A stretch of 64,000 nucleotides of DNA from positions 558,001-622,000 of the forward strand of contig OY978097.1 of the NCBI GenBank assembly GCA_963854735.1, written 5' to 3'. Below the pieces are notes generated by a model. That model did no database searches. It saw only the letters and a list, made by a program, of their open reading frames with translations, and was not told the DNA's origin. A program made the position numbers and the translations under genes. This stretch comes from Marvania coccoides. Lineage: Eukaryota > Chlorophyta > Trebouxiophyceae > Chlorellales > Chlorellaceae. Of this stretch, positions 44,060-55,448 are shown piece by piece (the stretch's first letter is position 1; every line of letters begins with the position of its first letter).

Positions 44060-46813
44060 ATGGAGGGTCCTCCCGGCGCTGCAGACCTAGCGGCTTCACT
44101 CCAAGCAGCTGTAGGCGCGCTTGAGCTCCTCAAGGTGCGCATTTTTTTTAAACTCGCCTTTTCAATTTTATAACTAACAGACTTGTCTTCAAATTGATGG
44201 CCTCCTCACCCGCTCCCGTGCTGCTGCAGGCTACTCTACAACAAAACCCTGGCCAGAGCGTCCCTGCCGCTCCCATCCCAGCGACATTCGGCGATGTGAT
44301 TGCCAACCTGACCACAGAGCTCACCAGAATGGCGGAGCGGGCCCCCCAGCAAGCCGTGAAAGTGCAGGCGGAAGTTGACACGGAGGTGGTGAGTGCACGA
44401 ACGAAATGAATCGGTCTGCCCGCAGCCAGCGCTCTCCGCATGTTTGTTTTCAACTCAACCTTTTTTTCTCCCCCTTCTCTGTGTACGCAGGCCGAGCCCG
44501 CCCCCCAAATTGAAGCGGTTGCCAGTCAGAGCAGAGTGCCTGCCCCGGGCGCCCCATCAGGTGCGCCTCGCGGCCATTGTATTTTCAACTAACAACATTT
44601 TCAATTTTTCAAACTCGCTCTCACCTCTCAATTCTGTCTTGTCCGCTCGCAGAGGACAAGCTGATTGCCATTCCCACTCGCCAGCGCAGCTTGCGACGAG
44701 GAGGCAGCGCGGGAGAGGATGCCGCGGCAGCTGCGCCCAAGGCCTCCAAGACCGTCCTGCTGGAGCTCCCTGCCACGCCATTCCACATGCGCGCTGGTGC
44801 CGTGGCAGACGCCGCCCCGGCATCTCAGGCCCCTCAGCCCACCCCCGGCATGCCTGCCAATACCCCCATGGCGGCTGAGGTGTTGGCCAGCCTCTGTGCT
44901 CTCGGCCTCACCCTGCCCATCGTGGTAAGCTTCTTTGCAGCTTTATTTACCTCATTTTTGAAGCCCGATACGGTTGAGTACGTACATCAAGTCAAAACTC
45001 ACATCTCTGGTCGCATTTTCTTCCCTTAATTCGTGCAGCAGGCGCCTGGGCACGCTGCCGGAGACGCCCCGCCCCGCCGGGCGGCCGCCATCGCCGCTGC
45101 GGCGGCTGCCGCCGCCGCTGCCGCGACCTCCCCCGACTTCGTGCCATCGCGCCGCTCCGCGGCGGTGCGCGCCGCCCAGGCCACCGCTGGCCTGGTGTCT
45201 CGCCCACGCAAGCCAGTCTACTCAGCAGCTGCTGCCCAGGCCGACCCCGACCGCCCCAGGACCTGCAACTGCAAGCGCTCCCAGTGCCTCAAGCTGTACT
45301 GCGACTGCTTTGCGGCTGGCGGCTTCTGCCTGCCCTCCTGCACCTGCCTCAACTGCGTCAACACCGAGAACTCTTCCGACGCTGTGCAGTCTGCCCGCAT
45401 CTCCATCCTGTCCAAGGACCCTACCGCCTTCGACAACAAGGTGTCTAAGGGTGAGGGCCACAAGAAGGGCTGCCGCTGCAAGCGCTCCAAGTGCCTGAAA
45501 AAGTACTGCGAGTGCTACAACGCCGGAGTCAAGTGCAACCCCGAGGTCTGCCAGTGCGAGGGCTGCAAGAACTGGTGAGTGGCGCCACAGTTGCAACATT
45601 TCGATGAAATATTTGAATTTTGCGTGTTTTAGCCTTCATTTTGGTGGTTGTTTGGCTAAATGCAAGTGTTTTTCCATTCGATTTCTGCAGCACCGATGGC
45701 GGGGTTCTCCCTGTGGCTGTGGCTGTGCAGGAGCGCATGGAGGAGGAGTTTGACGACTTCAAGAGCCCTGGAAAGCGACTGGCGTCCACTCTGCTGGCTC
45801 TGGGTGACGAGAACACGCGCGCCAACGCACGGGTAGAGGCGCAGTCCAAGGAGGCGGCGCCAGCTGTCACCGCCGCTGCCGCTCCAGCCAACAGGACCGG
45901 CAGGATCGTGAGCGTGGCCAACCTGGTGCCCGCCGGCGGCTTCGCCTCCCCGCCACCCGCCCTGCCGCCTCGCGGCCAGCAGGAGGGGGCAGCAGTGGCG
46001 GCGGCAGGCCCCGCCTCGCTTTCGCTGCCCCAGCAGCAGGTTCAGGAGCCCCAGCAGGCGGGCCAGCGCCACCTCCCGCAAGGCCCCTCCCAAGAGTCCG
46101 AGTTTGACGCCCCTGCGGAGCAGATCAACGCGCTGTGCGCCTCTCAAGCAGGCGCAACGGAGACCGCCCCGGCTGGCGCTCCCGCTGTGACCCCCGCTGT
46201 CGGCGGCGGCGCGCTCCGCGGTGGCGCCGTCGGCCCCTCCGCGCTCATGTGCCACCTCTCAGACATGGGCGTCGACAGCGACGCTGAAGTCTCCGACTCT
46301 GCCACGTCCCCGGCGGTGGCAGGCGCCGCCTCCGCGCCCGCGGCGCTCCCCCTGCAGCGCACCAACTCCCAGACGGGGCACCGCTCGGCGCACGGCGCCG
46401 CCACCATGACCAGGGGGCCGAAGACTGCCGCTCCCGCCCGGTTGGCGGCAGCGGCTGTCGGCCCTCTGGACGGGGATCCTGTCCCCCAGACCGAGCCCAC
46501 GTGGGTCGGCAACAAGCGCCCCCGGCGCGCCGCCAGCGGCGGCGTGCAGAGCGCCTTGGCTGCGGCCACCTCCGACTGGGGACTGGACGTTGTGTCCCCG
46601 CCCCATAAGCGGGCCCATTCTATGCCCGACGATGCCAACAACGCCGCTCCCGCCAACAGCGCCGGAAACAACGCCGGCAAGCGCGACCGCAACAGGTCCC
46701 TGCTGCGGCAGGCGCTGCACCACGAGGCCACCGCAGCGGCGGCGGCGACGGCTGCTGCCGGAGACGAAGCAGACGCCATTTCTGCCCTGGTGAGCCTCAA
46801 TTCCCAGGGCTAG
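44060..46813 (+). CDS. Tesmin/TSO1-like CXC-domain protein
   Basis: Six exons: 44060-44134, 44230-44388, 44491-44560, 44653-44924, 45039-45574 and 45691-46813, giving 744 residues to a TAG. Two CXC domains lie in exon 5 and its junction: CNCKRSQCLKLYCDCFAAGG...CxCxxC and CRCKRSKCLKKYCECYNAGV...CQCEGC with KN just before the splice, linked by a short RxxxLSKDPxAFxxK segment. This is the TSO1/LIN54 arrangement. Such proteins bind CHR-type promoter elements and act in cell-cycle complexes in the nucleus. The rest is Ala/Pro/Ser-rich, with basic patches and NKRPRR. All splice phases agree. The closing exon is long and low-complexity. Confidence 0.9.
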
Positions 46814-47495
46814 GAGGGGCGAGATCTAACACCTACTAGGTAGCTAGTTAGTTTTACTAAGAACGTAATAGGAGAGAGGAAGAGAGAGTGTTATTTTTTG
46901 TTTTGTAGTGGCGGTAGGCTGGAGAACGGCTGCACCGCCAAAAATACCCGAGAGCTAGCAACAACAGCAGCTGTTGACTAATGCACTTGACCTGAGAGAT
47001 GATTGACTCGCGTGATTATGTTGGTGCATGTGATTTTTTAGTACTGTAAGAGCAGTTTTCATATGCCCAATAAGCACCGAGGATAATCAAAAGCAGTAAA
47101 TTTATTGTGATTAGGGAGCCGATTCAAGTGAAAAGCAGCCCTGGTAGGAATGATAGTCTGGAAGAGACGGTCGCTCTCAGCTGCGGCAGTGTTGCGCTGG
47201 CGAGGGGAGGGAGCTCACAGCGTGGAGCAGAGTGGCGGCATGGGCGCCCTCGATTTTATTTGTCTGTTGCTTGTGCACAGTGATCCTTGCAGTATAGAAT
47301 GTACCATGCTCGTCGTTGCCAGGTCTGAAAGGTTTCCCAGGCGACAAAATCGTGGCAAATCCCCAGCTTTCCGGGAGGAGCTGATTCAACGGCCACAAGC
47401 TGCTTTCTTTTGCTCCTCCTCATCGCCTCGTCTCGGAAGGAAACATCCCGTTCGCGCCACCATCGCCAATTATTATTCTTTTATTAACAGCAAAA
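46814..47495. other. Spacer with interspersed motif
   Basis: 3' flank of the CXC gene and promoter of the acyl carrier protein gene, with one copy of the 33-base interspersed motif at 47058-47090. No gene accepted. Confidence 0.45.
47058..47090 (+). repeat. Interspersed motif, copy B
   Basis: Reads TTCATATGCCCAATAAGCAC then CGAGGATAATCAA. It differs from copy A at few positions, and lies 405 bases upstream of the acyl carrier protein start. Confidence 0.8.
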
Positions 47496-48406
47496 ATGCA
47501 GGCCACCTTCTCGTCCGTCTCCGCCCGCCGCGGCGTGTGCATCCGCGCCAAGGTGAGCCATCGTTGTGATGACCTCAAGAGGACAAACTGGGATTGTCGG
47601 CGGGGGAAATGTGCTTCGTGATGGGCGATCGGACGACTGGCTGCCTCAATGGGGTCTCGGGACGTTGGATTTTGAGGCAAAATGTCGGGCTTGGAGGACA
47701 GCAATTGATGCATCTTCTGACAGAATTCTTTGGGCCTGTTCTCATCTCCATCTCCCTCCCATCTTATCTCTTCAGGCCCAGGCCACCCGCGCCGTGCGTG
47801 CCCAGCGCCTCGTCTGCGTTGCCGCCGTAAGTTTTTGACACGTTCCGATGATCGGTTCGCCCAAGACTTTTTCGATGTGTCATCTCGATGTCGAGGGAGG
47901 TATACTCCACCCTGGTTGCACATGAACGTAGTTCCTGGCAAATCCGATCATTATTCAACGCATTGAGGGTTATATATGGGGCAGCCCCAAATTACCGCTG
48001 TTTCTGGCAGTCGACGGCCTCCCCATTATTGTATTAATGCCTAATCCATCTATGTCGTATTGCATCTATAGGACAAGGCAGCAGTCCTTGCCGACGTGCG
48101 TGGAATTATCGCTGAGCAGCTGGGCACTGAGCTCGACACCGTGAGTTTTTAATGACAAGAAATTACTGGATTATTGTCTTTTTAAAATCAATTTATACAG
48201 GTTTCTAAACACGTTATCACTATGTCTCTGTGCAGGTGACCGCGGAGAGCAAGTTCGTGGATCTGGGCGCGGACTCTCTGGACACCGTTGAGATCATGAT
48301 GGCTCTGGAGGAGAAGTTTGACATCCAGCTCGATGAGGAAGGTGCCGAGAAGATCTCCACCGTGCAGGAGGCCGCTGACCTGATTGCCGCCCAGATTGAC
48401 AAGTAG
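47496..48406 (+). CDS. Acyl carrier protein, plastid
   Basis: Exons 47496-47552, 47776-47826, 48072-48140 and 48236-48406 give 115 residues ending at TAG. The first 36 residues ([20 protein letters not shown] onward) are a transit peptide rich in Ala, Arg and Val, spread over exons 1 and 2. The mature chain holds the phosphopantetheine Ser in [20 protein letters not shown], then [20 protein letters not shown]. It carries growing acyl chains in type II fatty acid synthesis in the plastid stroma. The phases all match. The exon split (two short transit exons, then the domain) is typical of algal ACP genes. Confidence 0.95.
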
Positions 48407-48884
48407 ATGCTGGAAAGGGCGCATGGCGGAGAGGATGCCGCTTGCTCTGGACCACACCAAGAAAAGAAAAGAAAAATGTAATACAATTCTTTCTCTTTCT
48501 TCCTCATTTTTCTCTGAATTTTCATCCATAAGCGTCTCGCATTGTCAGAGGATAATAGACAAGGTGTAGACATATGTAATGAATTGATTGATAGATAATT
48601 GATGGCTCCACTTTCTTTTTTTATCAGAGAGAGCGGGGGTGAAACTAAAGTGGGGAACGACAAAGTCGTTCGCCCCGCAGCGGGCTGTTTCAATGTGGCA
48701 TTCGCTAGTGCGACCGCCCTCTGCATGCTTGAAAAGGCTTCAGAAATACGATTGCTGAGGGCGAAGAGGAGCAAGATATTTTTAAAATAAGAGGGGAAGT
48801 TAGTTTCTTTTTTTTTTTTTTTAGAAAAGCGAAAATTCGCCGGGTTCTCAAAAAAATAAACCGAAATAAAAAATAAGATCAAGC
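48407..48884. other. Spacer with a short hairpin
   Basis: 3' flank of ACP and promoter of the XPA-C gene. Contains an imperfect hairpin at 48652-48676: GGGGAACGAC, a three-base loop, then GTCGTTCGCCCC, with a CG bulge. No gene seen. Confidence 0.5.
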
Positions 48885-50912
48885 ATGAGCTCGCGGCCAC
48901 AACGGGTGCGGAAGCAGGTGGTTCGGTTTGGCTTCGAAGATGCGAAAGATGAACCTGTAGATGCGGACGCCGAGGAGCAGCTAGCGGTGGTGCGGACACG
49001 CGCGAAGAAAGAACCCTTAGCCGACCTGGACCTGCAGGAGGCAGAGTACGGTGCTGCTGCGAAACGGACCACCGGCCGCTCACGCCAGGCTGTCAAACGA
49101 GAGCCCTCAGTCGACCTGGAGGACTACCTGGACGACGAAGATGACTACCTGGAGAAGGGGAGGGAGGCTCCGAAGCGGGGGCGTAGGCGCCCGCGAGTGA
49201 AAACAGAGCAGCCTGCAGCAGCACCAAAGCGCCAGCGCAAGCAGGCTGTCAAGGCTCAGCCGATCTACGTTTACTCTGACGGCGAGGGTGGAGCGGAGGG
49301 CTTCAGTGACGACGAGTACGGCGGTGCGCCGGCCCACCATGCCACCCACGATCCTATTCCCGAGCCCGGCCCCAGGAAGACCATCACTCTCACAAACGCC
49401 AAGGCAAAGTACAAGCTGACCGACAAAGAGGTGAAGACGCTGAGCTGCACGAAGGAAGAGAACCCGCACCACTATGCGTACGCGCCCATGCAGGTACAGT
49501 TCGAGTAGTCAGTTTTATCTATAGATTATCTATGCACGGCCAATGTGAACATGTTCTTTGAAATTTCGAGACATTTGTGTTGAGTTATACTACCACGTGT
49601 GCATAAATCGCAGATATACAAGGAGCACGAGGTGTGGGAGCTGGCGGTGGCTAAGTGGGGGTCGGCGCAGGGGCTGAAGGCGGCGATTGAAAAATCCAAG
49701 CAGCGGGGGCAGATGATGGTGGCGACCAAGCGGGCAAACAAGCAGAAAGCGCAGGAACAGGAGCAACGTCGGGCGGGATTGAGGCCCTTGCTGCAAAATG
49801 CGGGCGTGTGTCCTTCCTACATGTATTCTGATGCTGAGCTGAGCGCCTATGTGGCCACTGGCGGTGTGGCCACTGGTGACGTGGAGGGGATAGTGGCGCG
49901 GCTGCAGGTGGAGGCGGCGGCGATGCGGGCGGAGGAGCAGGCGCGGCGGGCCAACGTACGGCACAGGTGAGAAAGGGATAAACTACAAAGTATTAAATTC
50001 GGTGGAGAGTTGAATAAATTTCTTTGCGCTTCGCTTTATTTGTTTGCAGAATGACCGAGATGGGGCTGCCTGACAGCGGCTCCAGCTCTGCGGTGTTCCT
50101 GACCTATATCAGGTATGACAATGGGCTGGAGGAGGCGCTGGATGCTCATGCAGCGGACATGGACCGCCGGCGAGTCCTGGCAGAGCGCCGCGCTTTGCTG
50201 ACAGCCAGGTATGTACGATTTCACCCCCCCCCCCCCCTCCTTCTCCAGTTTAAAAACCTACGAAAGTTCAATAAAACACGTTTTTTAAATGACTTCTTTC
50301 TTTCTTTCTTTCTTTTATGGCATTGTAGGCTGCTGGAGCACGGCCTGCCACCGCAGGGCCTAACAAACCCCATCTTCCAGGATTTTCTCTTCAACGGACT
50401 GGGCCTGGAGGACGCCATGGCGCAGTACGCGTTCTCCGTCGCGCAGGAACGACAGAAGGCGCAGCGGCAAACTCTCATCAGGGCCAGGTGCGAATTGCTT
50501 CTTTTTTGTGCTGTGCAACCACAAACACGGGAGGGGGAGGTGGTGCCCGTCTTATCTTGACTGGTCGTTTCCTCCCAAGTTTCATTTCAGGATGCAAGCG
50601 GAGGGTATGCCGGCCCACCTGGACATCAACACCTTCACGGGGTTCACTAACTACGTGCTAGGTGGTGACCAAGGGTGGCTGGAGGAAGGGATGCGGCAGG
50701 CGAGGGCGTTCATGCAGCACTCGTGGAACAACCCCAACAGGATTGCCAGCTATGGCGGTGGCGGCGGTGAAAAAAAAGTGAAAGGGGACAGGCAGTGCAG
50801 CATCGCAGGCTGCACCCTGACTCACGCGCACATCTGCACGGGTAAAGTTTGCGGGAAGCACAAAGACCAGTGCGGGCAAAAGAACTGCCCAAAGCACAGC
50901 CGCATGTTCTAA
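48885..50912 (+). CDS. XPA C-terminal-domain protein with exon-encoded tandem repeats and a Cys/His tail
   Basis: Exons 48885-49493, 49614-49966, 50050-50208, 50329-50487 and 50591-50912 give 533 residues. Residues 1-160 are charged and disordered, with acidic DLEDYLDDEDDYLEKG and basic patches. An XPA_C-like fold follows, KTITLTNAKAKYKLTDKEVK, EENPHH and KWGSAQGLKAAIEKSKQRG, as in the DNA-binding part of the nucleotide-excision-repair protein XPA, but the XPA zinc finger is absent. Four repeats of about 53 residues come next, pattern GxPx(6-9)FxxYxxxxGLEEAL. Two of them fill exons of exactly 159 bases. The end is a new Cys/His cluster, CSIAGCTLTHAHICTGKVCG and so on. A DNA-binding role is inferred. 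Confidence 0.78.
50224..50317. repeat. C14 run and CTTT microsatellite in an intron
   Basis: The intron between the two 159-base exons contains 14 consecutive C (50224-50237) and, close to its acceptor, about five copies of CTTT (50293-50317). These sequences are prone to length change and sit between duplicated exons. Confidence 0.85.
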
Positions 50913-51446
50913 AGAAAGGAAACGATGAGTGAATGAGGGCGGAGCTAAGAAAGGCGAAATACGGATGACTTATTTGAATATCTGATTCAGAGTTTTGAGA
51001 GAATCAGACGGCAGGGCAAACGACGACGGCATTTCCCTTGACGGTTAATTATTTGAGTGCGCACGCTCTGATGCGTGTTTTTATCTTTATTTTGTAATGT
51101 ATGGCCCCAGCTTCAAGCATTACGAATGTAATTTCTCCCAAGTCCTCCACTTCCTTCATTTTTGCCGACACATACGACTCGCGTCCACCTGCCAGCCGCT
51201 GGTGCAGACATAGCAGACACTCTCGTTGCCCTTTGACTTGGACATAGCTCGCGCATTCCCCAGCACAACCCGTCAAAAAGAAAGGCAGGGAGCATGGATG
51301 CCAGGTGTCACTATTATTATTATTATGTATATATTTCATCCGCGTTGCTTGTTTTCGTGGATTCACGGCTTTTTGCAGCTTTAATAAATTAATTTATATC
51401 GAAAGAGCACATTGCGTGCCCTTGGCCATTTCACTGCCCCTAAAAT
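50913..51446. other. Upstream region of the ShKT gene
   Basis: 3' flank of the XPA-C gene and promoter of the ShKT gene. AT-rich, no gene seen. Confidence 0.4.
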
Positions 51447-52197
51447 ATGAAGGCTCGAAACTGTTTCTTGGCACTCTTGTTTGCAGCTTGCTGCATTAGC
51501 TTCGCCCAGGCAGGCCTTCGGTAGGCGACTTAAATTATATTGTCTACCTTCCAATGCCACGAAAGCATCAATTTCATGCGTGTGCCTGCTTCAAATCGTT
51601 GCAGGGGCGGTGAGGCTCCCAAGTTCCGGCGTCGCCTCGAACAGCTGGCCACAGCCGGCGCAACTGGAACCGAGTTTGCGTCGGCCGCCGCTGCGGCGTC
51701 CGCCATTGCGGGCCAGGAGCGTGCTGAAACCGCCGCGACTGCCACTGGCGAAGGCGCCACAACTATTGGAATTTCCGAAGCTGCCGGGCAGGTGGACGCC
51801 TGCCTCAGCGGCCCCAACGAGAACTTCAGCCAGTGCCGCACCTTTGCGCCCCGCGTTCGCGCCTCTGCCTGCACAGACGTTCCGCCCGACCAAAATTGGA
51901 GCTGCTCCCAGCAAGCCAACGAGTTCTTCAAGTGCGACTACGATTTCATGTTTGTGGAAGCCTTTTGCTTGAAGAGCTGCAGCCGCTGTGGAGGTACGTC
52001 ATATTTTATGTGGTTCCATGGTTTGCTGCAGAAAAAAAATACGGTTGGATTTCTTTCACCATGCAGACTCGTGTTATGACTTGAGCCCGCCGGACGGCTC
52101 TTCATGCGATGCCTCCAAGTGCGACAGTGGGGTCTACCTGGCGAAACCTGTTTGCCTGAAGACTTGCGGTCGTTGCTCGACTATTGCCGCTGCATGA
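51447..52197 (+). CDS. Secreted protein with two ShKT-like Cys domains
   Basis: Exons 51447-51520, 51605-51993 and 52067-52197 give 197 residues ending at TGA. A signal peptide (MKARNCFLALLFAACCISFA) is followed by an Ala/Thr/Gly-rich linker, then two ShKT-like units: one with CTDVPPDQNWSCSQQANEFF and ending CLKSCSRCG, the second with CYDLSPPDGSSCDASKCDSG and ending CLKTCGRC. ShKT modules are six-Cys folds found in many secreted animal, plant and algal proteins as appendages, often with proteases or oxidases. Here no catalytic domain is attached. Residue spacing fits disulfide pairing. The role is unknown; I do not suggest toxicity. Confidence 0.82.
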
Positions 52198-52629
52198 AAG
52201 CAGCAGCATGAGGGGCTGTCTGCTTGACCGCAGTGTGTACTATCGCTGCTTGCCTGTACCTTTGCTGCCCTGCATCGGAAAAGCTGCATTTTTTTGTGTC
52301 TGCCATGCTTAGCATCATGCTTCTATCTTTTCACCCTGTTTTCATTGAGCTTGCCTTCCTCCCTGTGTAATTTTAGATTTAATGCATTTGAATCGTTGCC
52401 CCTAATCGGCAGCATCTGTGCCAGATCAGAACGTGACTAAACTATCCTAATTACCAACACTTGTTGATCTCCAGCAAAAACTCAAGCCTGTGCGGTCAAA
52501 GAAACAAGCTTTGCAGCAAGATCGCGAGGCGTTAAAATAGTTTATTTATTTGATCACGCGATCATTCACTGAAAGCGACGAACTCGGTATAATTGAAACA
52601 CAAAATCAATTGTTGTTGAACACACAACC
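52198..52629. other. Spacer between same-strand genes
   Basis: 3' flank of the ShKT gene and promoter of the LRR-kinase gene. No gene seen. Confidence 0.4.
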
Positions 52630-54570
52630 ATGCGTCTCAGTGATATCCGCCTGCCATCAATGCCCTCGGTACCTTCACTGCCATCGGTGAAGCTGGAGGA
52701 CTTGAGGCCCCTGTTTGATGAGGCTGTTACCAATGGCACGGCGGCGTTCCTAACAACCAAGGAATTCCTGGCATCAGAGGACTCAAAAACCGTCAAATTG
52801 GCCGCTGTGGGAGCTCTGAGTGCCGGCACTGCCATACTCCTCATCCGCCGCGCCGAGCGCAATGCCCCGGCCATTGAAATCGTTTCTTTGGACGCCCTTT
52901 TGCAGTATCAGAACGGCGGGGTGTTGCGAGACATTGGCGCGTGGATTATCACGCCCAGGGTGACCGCGGTGCGGGTCACGAGCCACGGAGACCGCATTCC
53001 CAAGCTTCCCGCTGGTTTGTGGAACCTGGTGAGGCTGAAGGAGCTGCGGGTTCACGACAACTCCCTCACTAAGCTGCCGGCCGGCCTGGGCCGCCTGGTG
53101 GCCCTCAAAGACCTGGTAAGAGGTGCTTTTTGTAGCGATGCATTGTTTTTGCATCATTTCATCGGTTTTATATCGCTCAAGTCGATTAAATTGGCTGGTC
53201 ATTGATCGGAAGTTGATGTTTATCGCTGATTTTTGTCATACATGGTGTTTATAGGACGTGGCAGGCAACCAGCTGCGCACCCTGCCCGAAGAAATCAGCC
53301 GCCTGACCGCGCTCTCCGCTCTCAACGCCATGAACAACCAGCTGGAAAGCCTGCCCCCAGGCATTGGTGCCCTCAAAAGTCTCATCCGCCTCGGCCTAAA
53401 AGGCAATAACCTGCGGTCGCTTCCGCCCACAATCGGCACCCTGACCTCCCTCAAGGAGCTCTTCCTCACCGACAACCCTCTGGAGTCGCTTCCAGAGGAA
53501 ATCGGCGGCTGTCAGGCGCTGGTAAAGCTGCAGGCGTCCCACAATGCCCTCACCAGCCTCCCCGCCGCGCTGGGCAGCCTTCCCAACCTGGAGCTGCTGC
53601 GCGTGGCGTGCGGCAATATCTCTAGTTTTCCCCCTGAGGTGGCAGCTAGCGCCTCCCTCGCGTGGCTGTCTTTAGCTACCAACCCCGTCTGTGTGGCTCC
53701 CTCGCCCCGTCGGCAGTCTGTCCCAGTGATTAAATACTCTGAGATGGAGATTGGGCGCAAGCTGGGGGATGGAGCGTCTGGAGAGGTGTTTGAGGCCACT
53801 TGGAAGGGGAAGCGGGTGGCATTTAAGCGGTTTTTGGCGCACCGAAGTCCCGACGGCCACAGCAGCGAAGAAATTGCCATCGCCTGCGCCGTGTCTGAGC
53901 GCCACCTCATCAAAGTGGTGGCGCGGGTGGACGAGCCTCTGGGGCTTGTTATGGACTACGTAGAGGGCGCGACGCTGGCGGATAAGCCTAATTCTCAATC
54001 ACTGCTGAGGTGCCGGTGGCCAGCTGGTGCCACCTTCAATTTAGGGTTTGTTCTGCGGGTGGCCACTGGAGTGGCGGCGGCGCTGGAGGCGATGCACGCG
54101 CGTGGGTTGATTCACGGAGACGTGTACGCTCACAATGTGATGGCGGACGAAAAAGGCCACGCCACGCTGTGCGACTATGGAGCCGCGTTCTACGCGCCCA
54201 AGGGCAACGCGGCGGCACTTGAGGGCCACGAGGCGCGCGCGTATGGGTTGCTTCTTAGGTAAGAGAGCGAAAAGGTGTTTTCTGCCTCAAATTTTGGTTT
54301 GGAAAAATCTTTCAACTTTGAAGAGTTAAAATTTGCGTTTTTTTTTCACGGTTGCTTTGCAGGGACCTGGTGCAGCGGCTGGATTTTGGGTTTGACGGCA
54401 TGGAGGCGGCGCTGGACACCCAGAAGCAGCTGCTTCTCATCTCGCAGCAGTGCATGACCACGGGACCTCCGGCAAGGCGGCCCAGGATGGCAGAAATAAC
54501 GCGCAAGCTGAAGTCGCTGCTGAAGGCGGTGGCCAGCAAGGGCGTGAGCCCCTCCTCCAGCGCTCGGTGA
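52630..54570 (+). CDS. Leucine-rich-repeat protein kinase-like protein
   Basis: Exons 52630-53115, 53255-54258 and 54363-54570 give 565 residues ending at TGA. A short N-terminal part includes one hydrophobic stretch (VKLAAVGALSAGTAILLI, about 56-73). Roughly eight leucine-rich repeats of the LPxxIxxLxxLxxLxLxxNxL type span 120-330. A kinase-like domain begins IGRKLGDGASGEVFEATWKG with VAFKRF (Lys). The catalytic loop is HGDVYAHN instead of HRDxxxxN, and the DFG element is DYG (CDYGAAF). The Asp, Asn and Lys remain, so activity is possible but the Arg of HRD is lost. Repeats ahead of the kinase suggest sensing or scaffolding at a membrane. Confidence 0.85.
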
Positions 54571-54777
54571 TTTTGTGCTGACTGTCGGTACTGCTTGATG
54601 AATTTATTTTTACAAGAGAAAATTGGTAACTGTTGCTGGTAACTGGTAGAGCCATACGTCAATATAAGTAAGAGGTAGGGAAAGGGAGCCTGTCAGCAGT
54701 GTAGAGTTGTCAAAGTCGTACTAAAGTCATAAATGTAGCAAGAAAAAAAAGGGGGCTAATGCAGCGGATTGGGGGCG

Positions 54778-55448
54778 TTACAGACGCTGCATCTTGGTGG
54801 TGAAGCCGTTGGCAGTGTTGGCCCGGGTCATGGCGATCGCCCGCATGAATTTACCAGTCAGATTTTGCCGCACAATGTCATCTTCCAGAATGGCGCCCCG
54901 CCACCGAATGCGCTTGCCAGGGGCCATTTTCACGGAAACGCCCACGGAAACGTAGCCTGCGGGAAGGTTGTCGATCTCGTTCTCCTCGTCGGAGCTGCTG
55001 GAGGGGCACTGGACGGCCTGAGGGGCGGCCAAAGCGGGGTCGGATTGATTGCGGGTGGCGGCGAGCTCAGCCTTCTGGCGGGCCGCGGCGGAGGCCCGCG
55101 CGGACGTCACCCCGGTCTCCTTTGTCTTCCTGGTTCTGGAGGGGTCTCCTTTGGTCAGAGCAATCGCCTTGGTGGCAGCAGCTGCGCCACGGTGGTGAGC
55201 GGTTAGCCGACGTTGCCTCTTGCGGACCTGCTTGACCTCGTATTTCACCTCCACCGGCTCTGACACGAGGTCGAGGTGCTCGCTGCGCTTCCTGGTTTGA
55301 GCGGGTCGTCGGCCTGGGAACAAAAACGTTCGCTAATGTCAGTTGGTTCAACAATTGAGAGAAGCGAGTCTCACGACACGGCCAGGAATTTACATAAAGC
55401 AGATTCCAAGGGAATCTTCGTGCTAATTAATGGGGCCTCACCTGACAT
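54778..55448 (-). CDS. Small basic protein of unknown function
   Basis: Exon 1 is only seven bases (ATG TCA G, 55448-55442); a gtgagg-to-ccag intron leads to exon 2 (55313-54778), giving 180 residues. The N-terminal half is very basic (SGRRPAQTRKRSEHLDLVSE, VRKRQRRLTAHHRG). A Ser/Asp/Glu-rich segment follows, then an ordered C-terminus of about 60 residues (KRIRWRGAILEDDIVRQNLT). It may be a nuclear or nucleolar protein. I do not recognise the family. The tiny first exon restores an ATG that exon 2 lacks. Convergent with the LRR-kinase gene. Confidence 0.6.

Noticed and set aside
51447..52197. ShKT protein as a toxin
   Set aside because: ShKT is a general extracellular fold; nothing else suggests toxicity.
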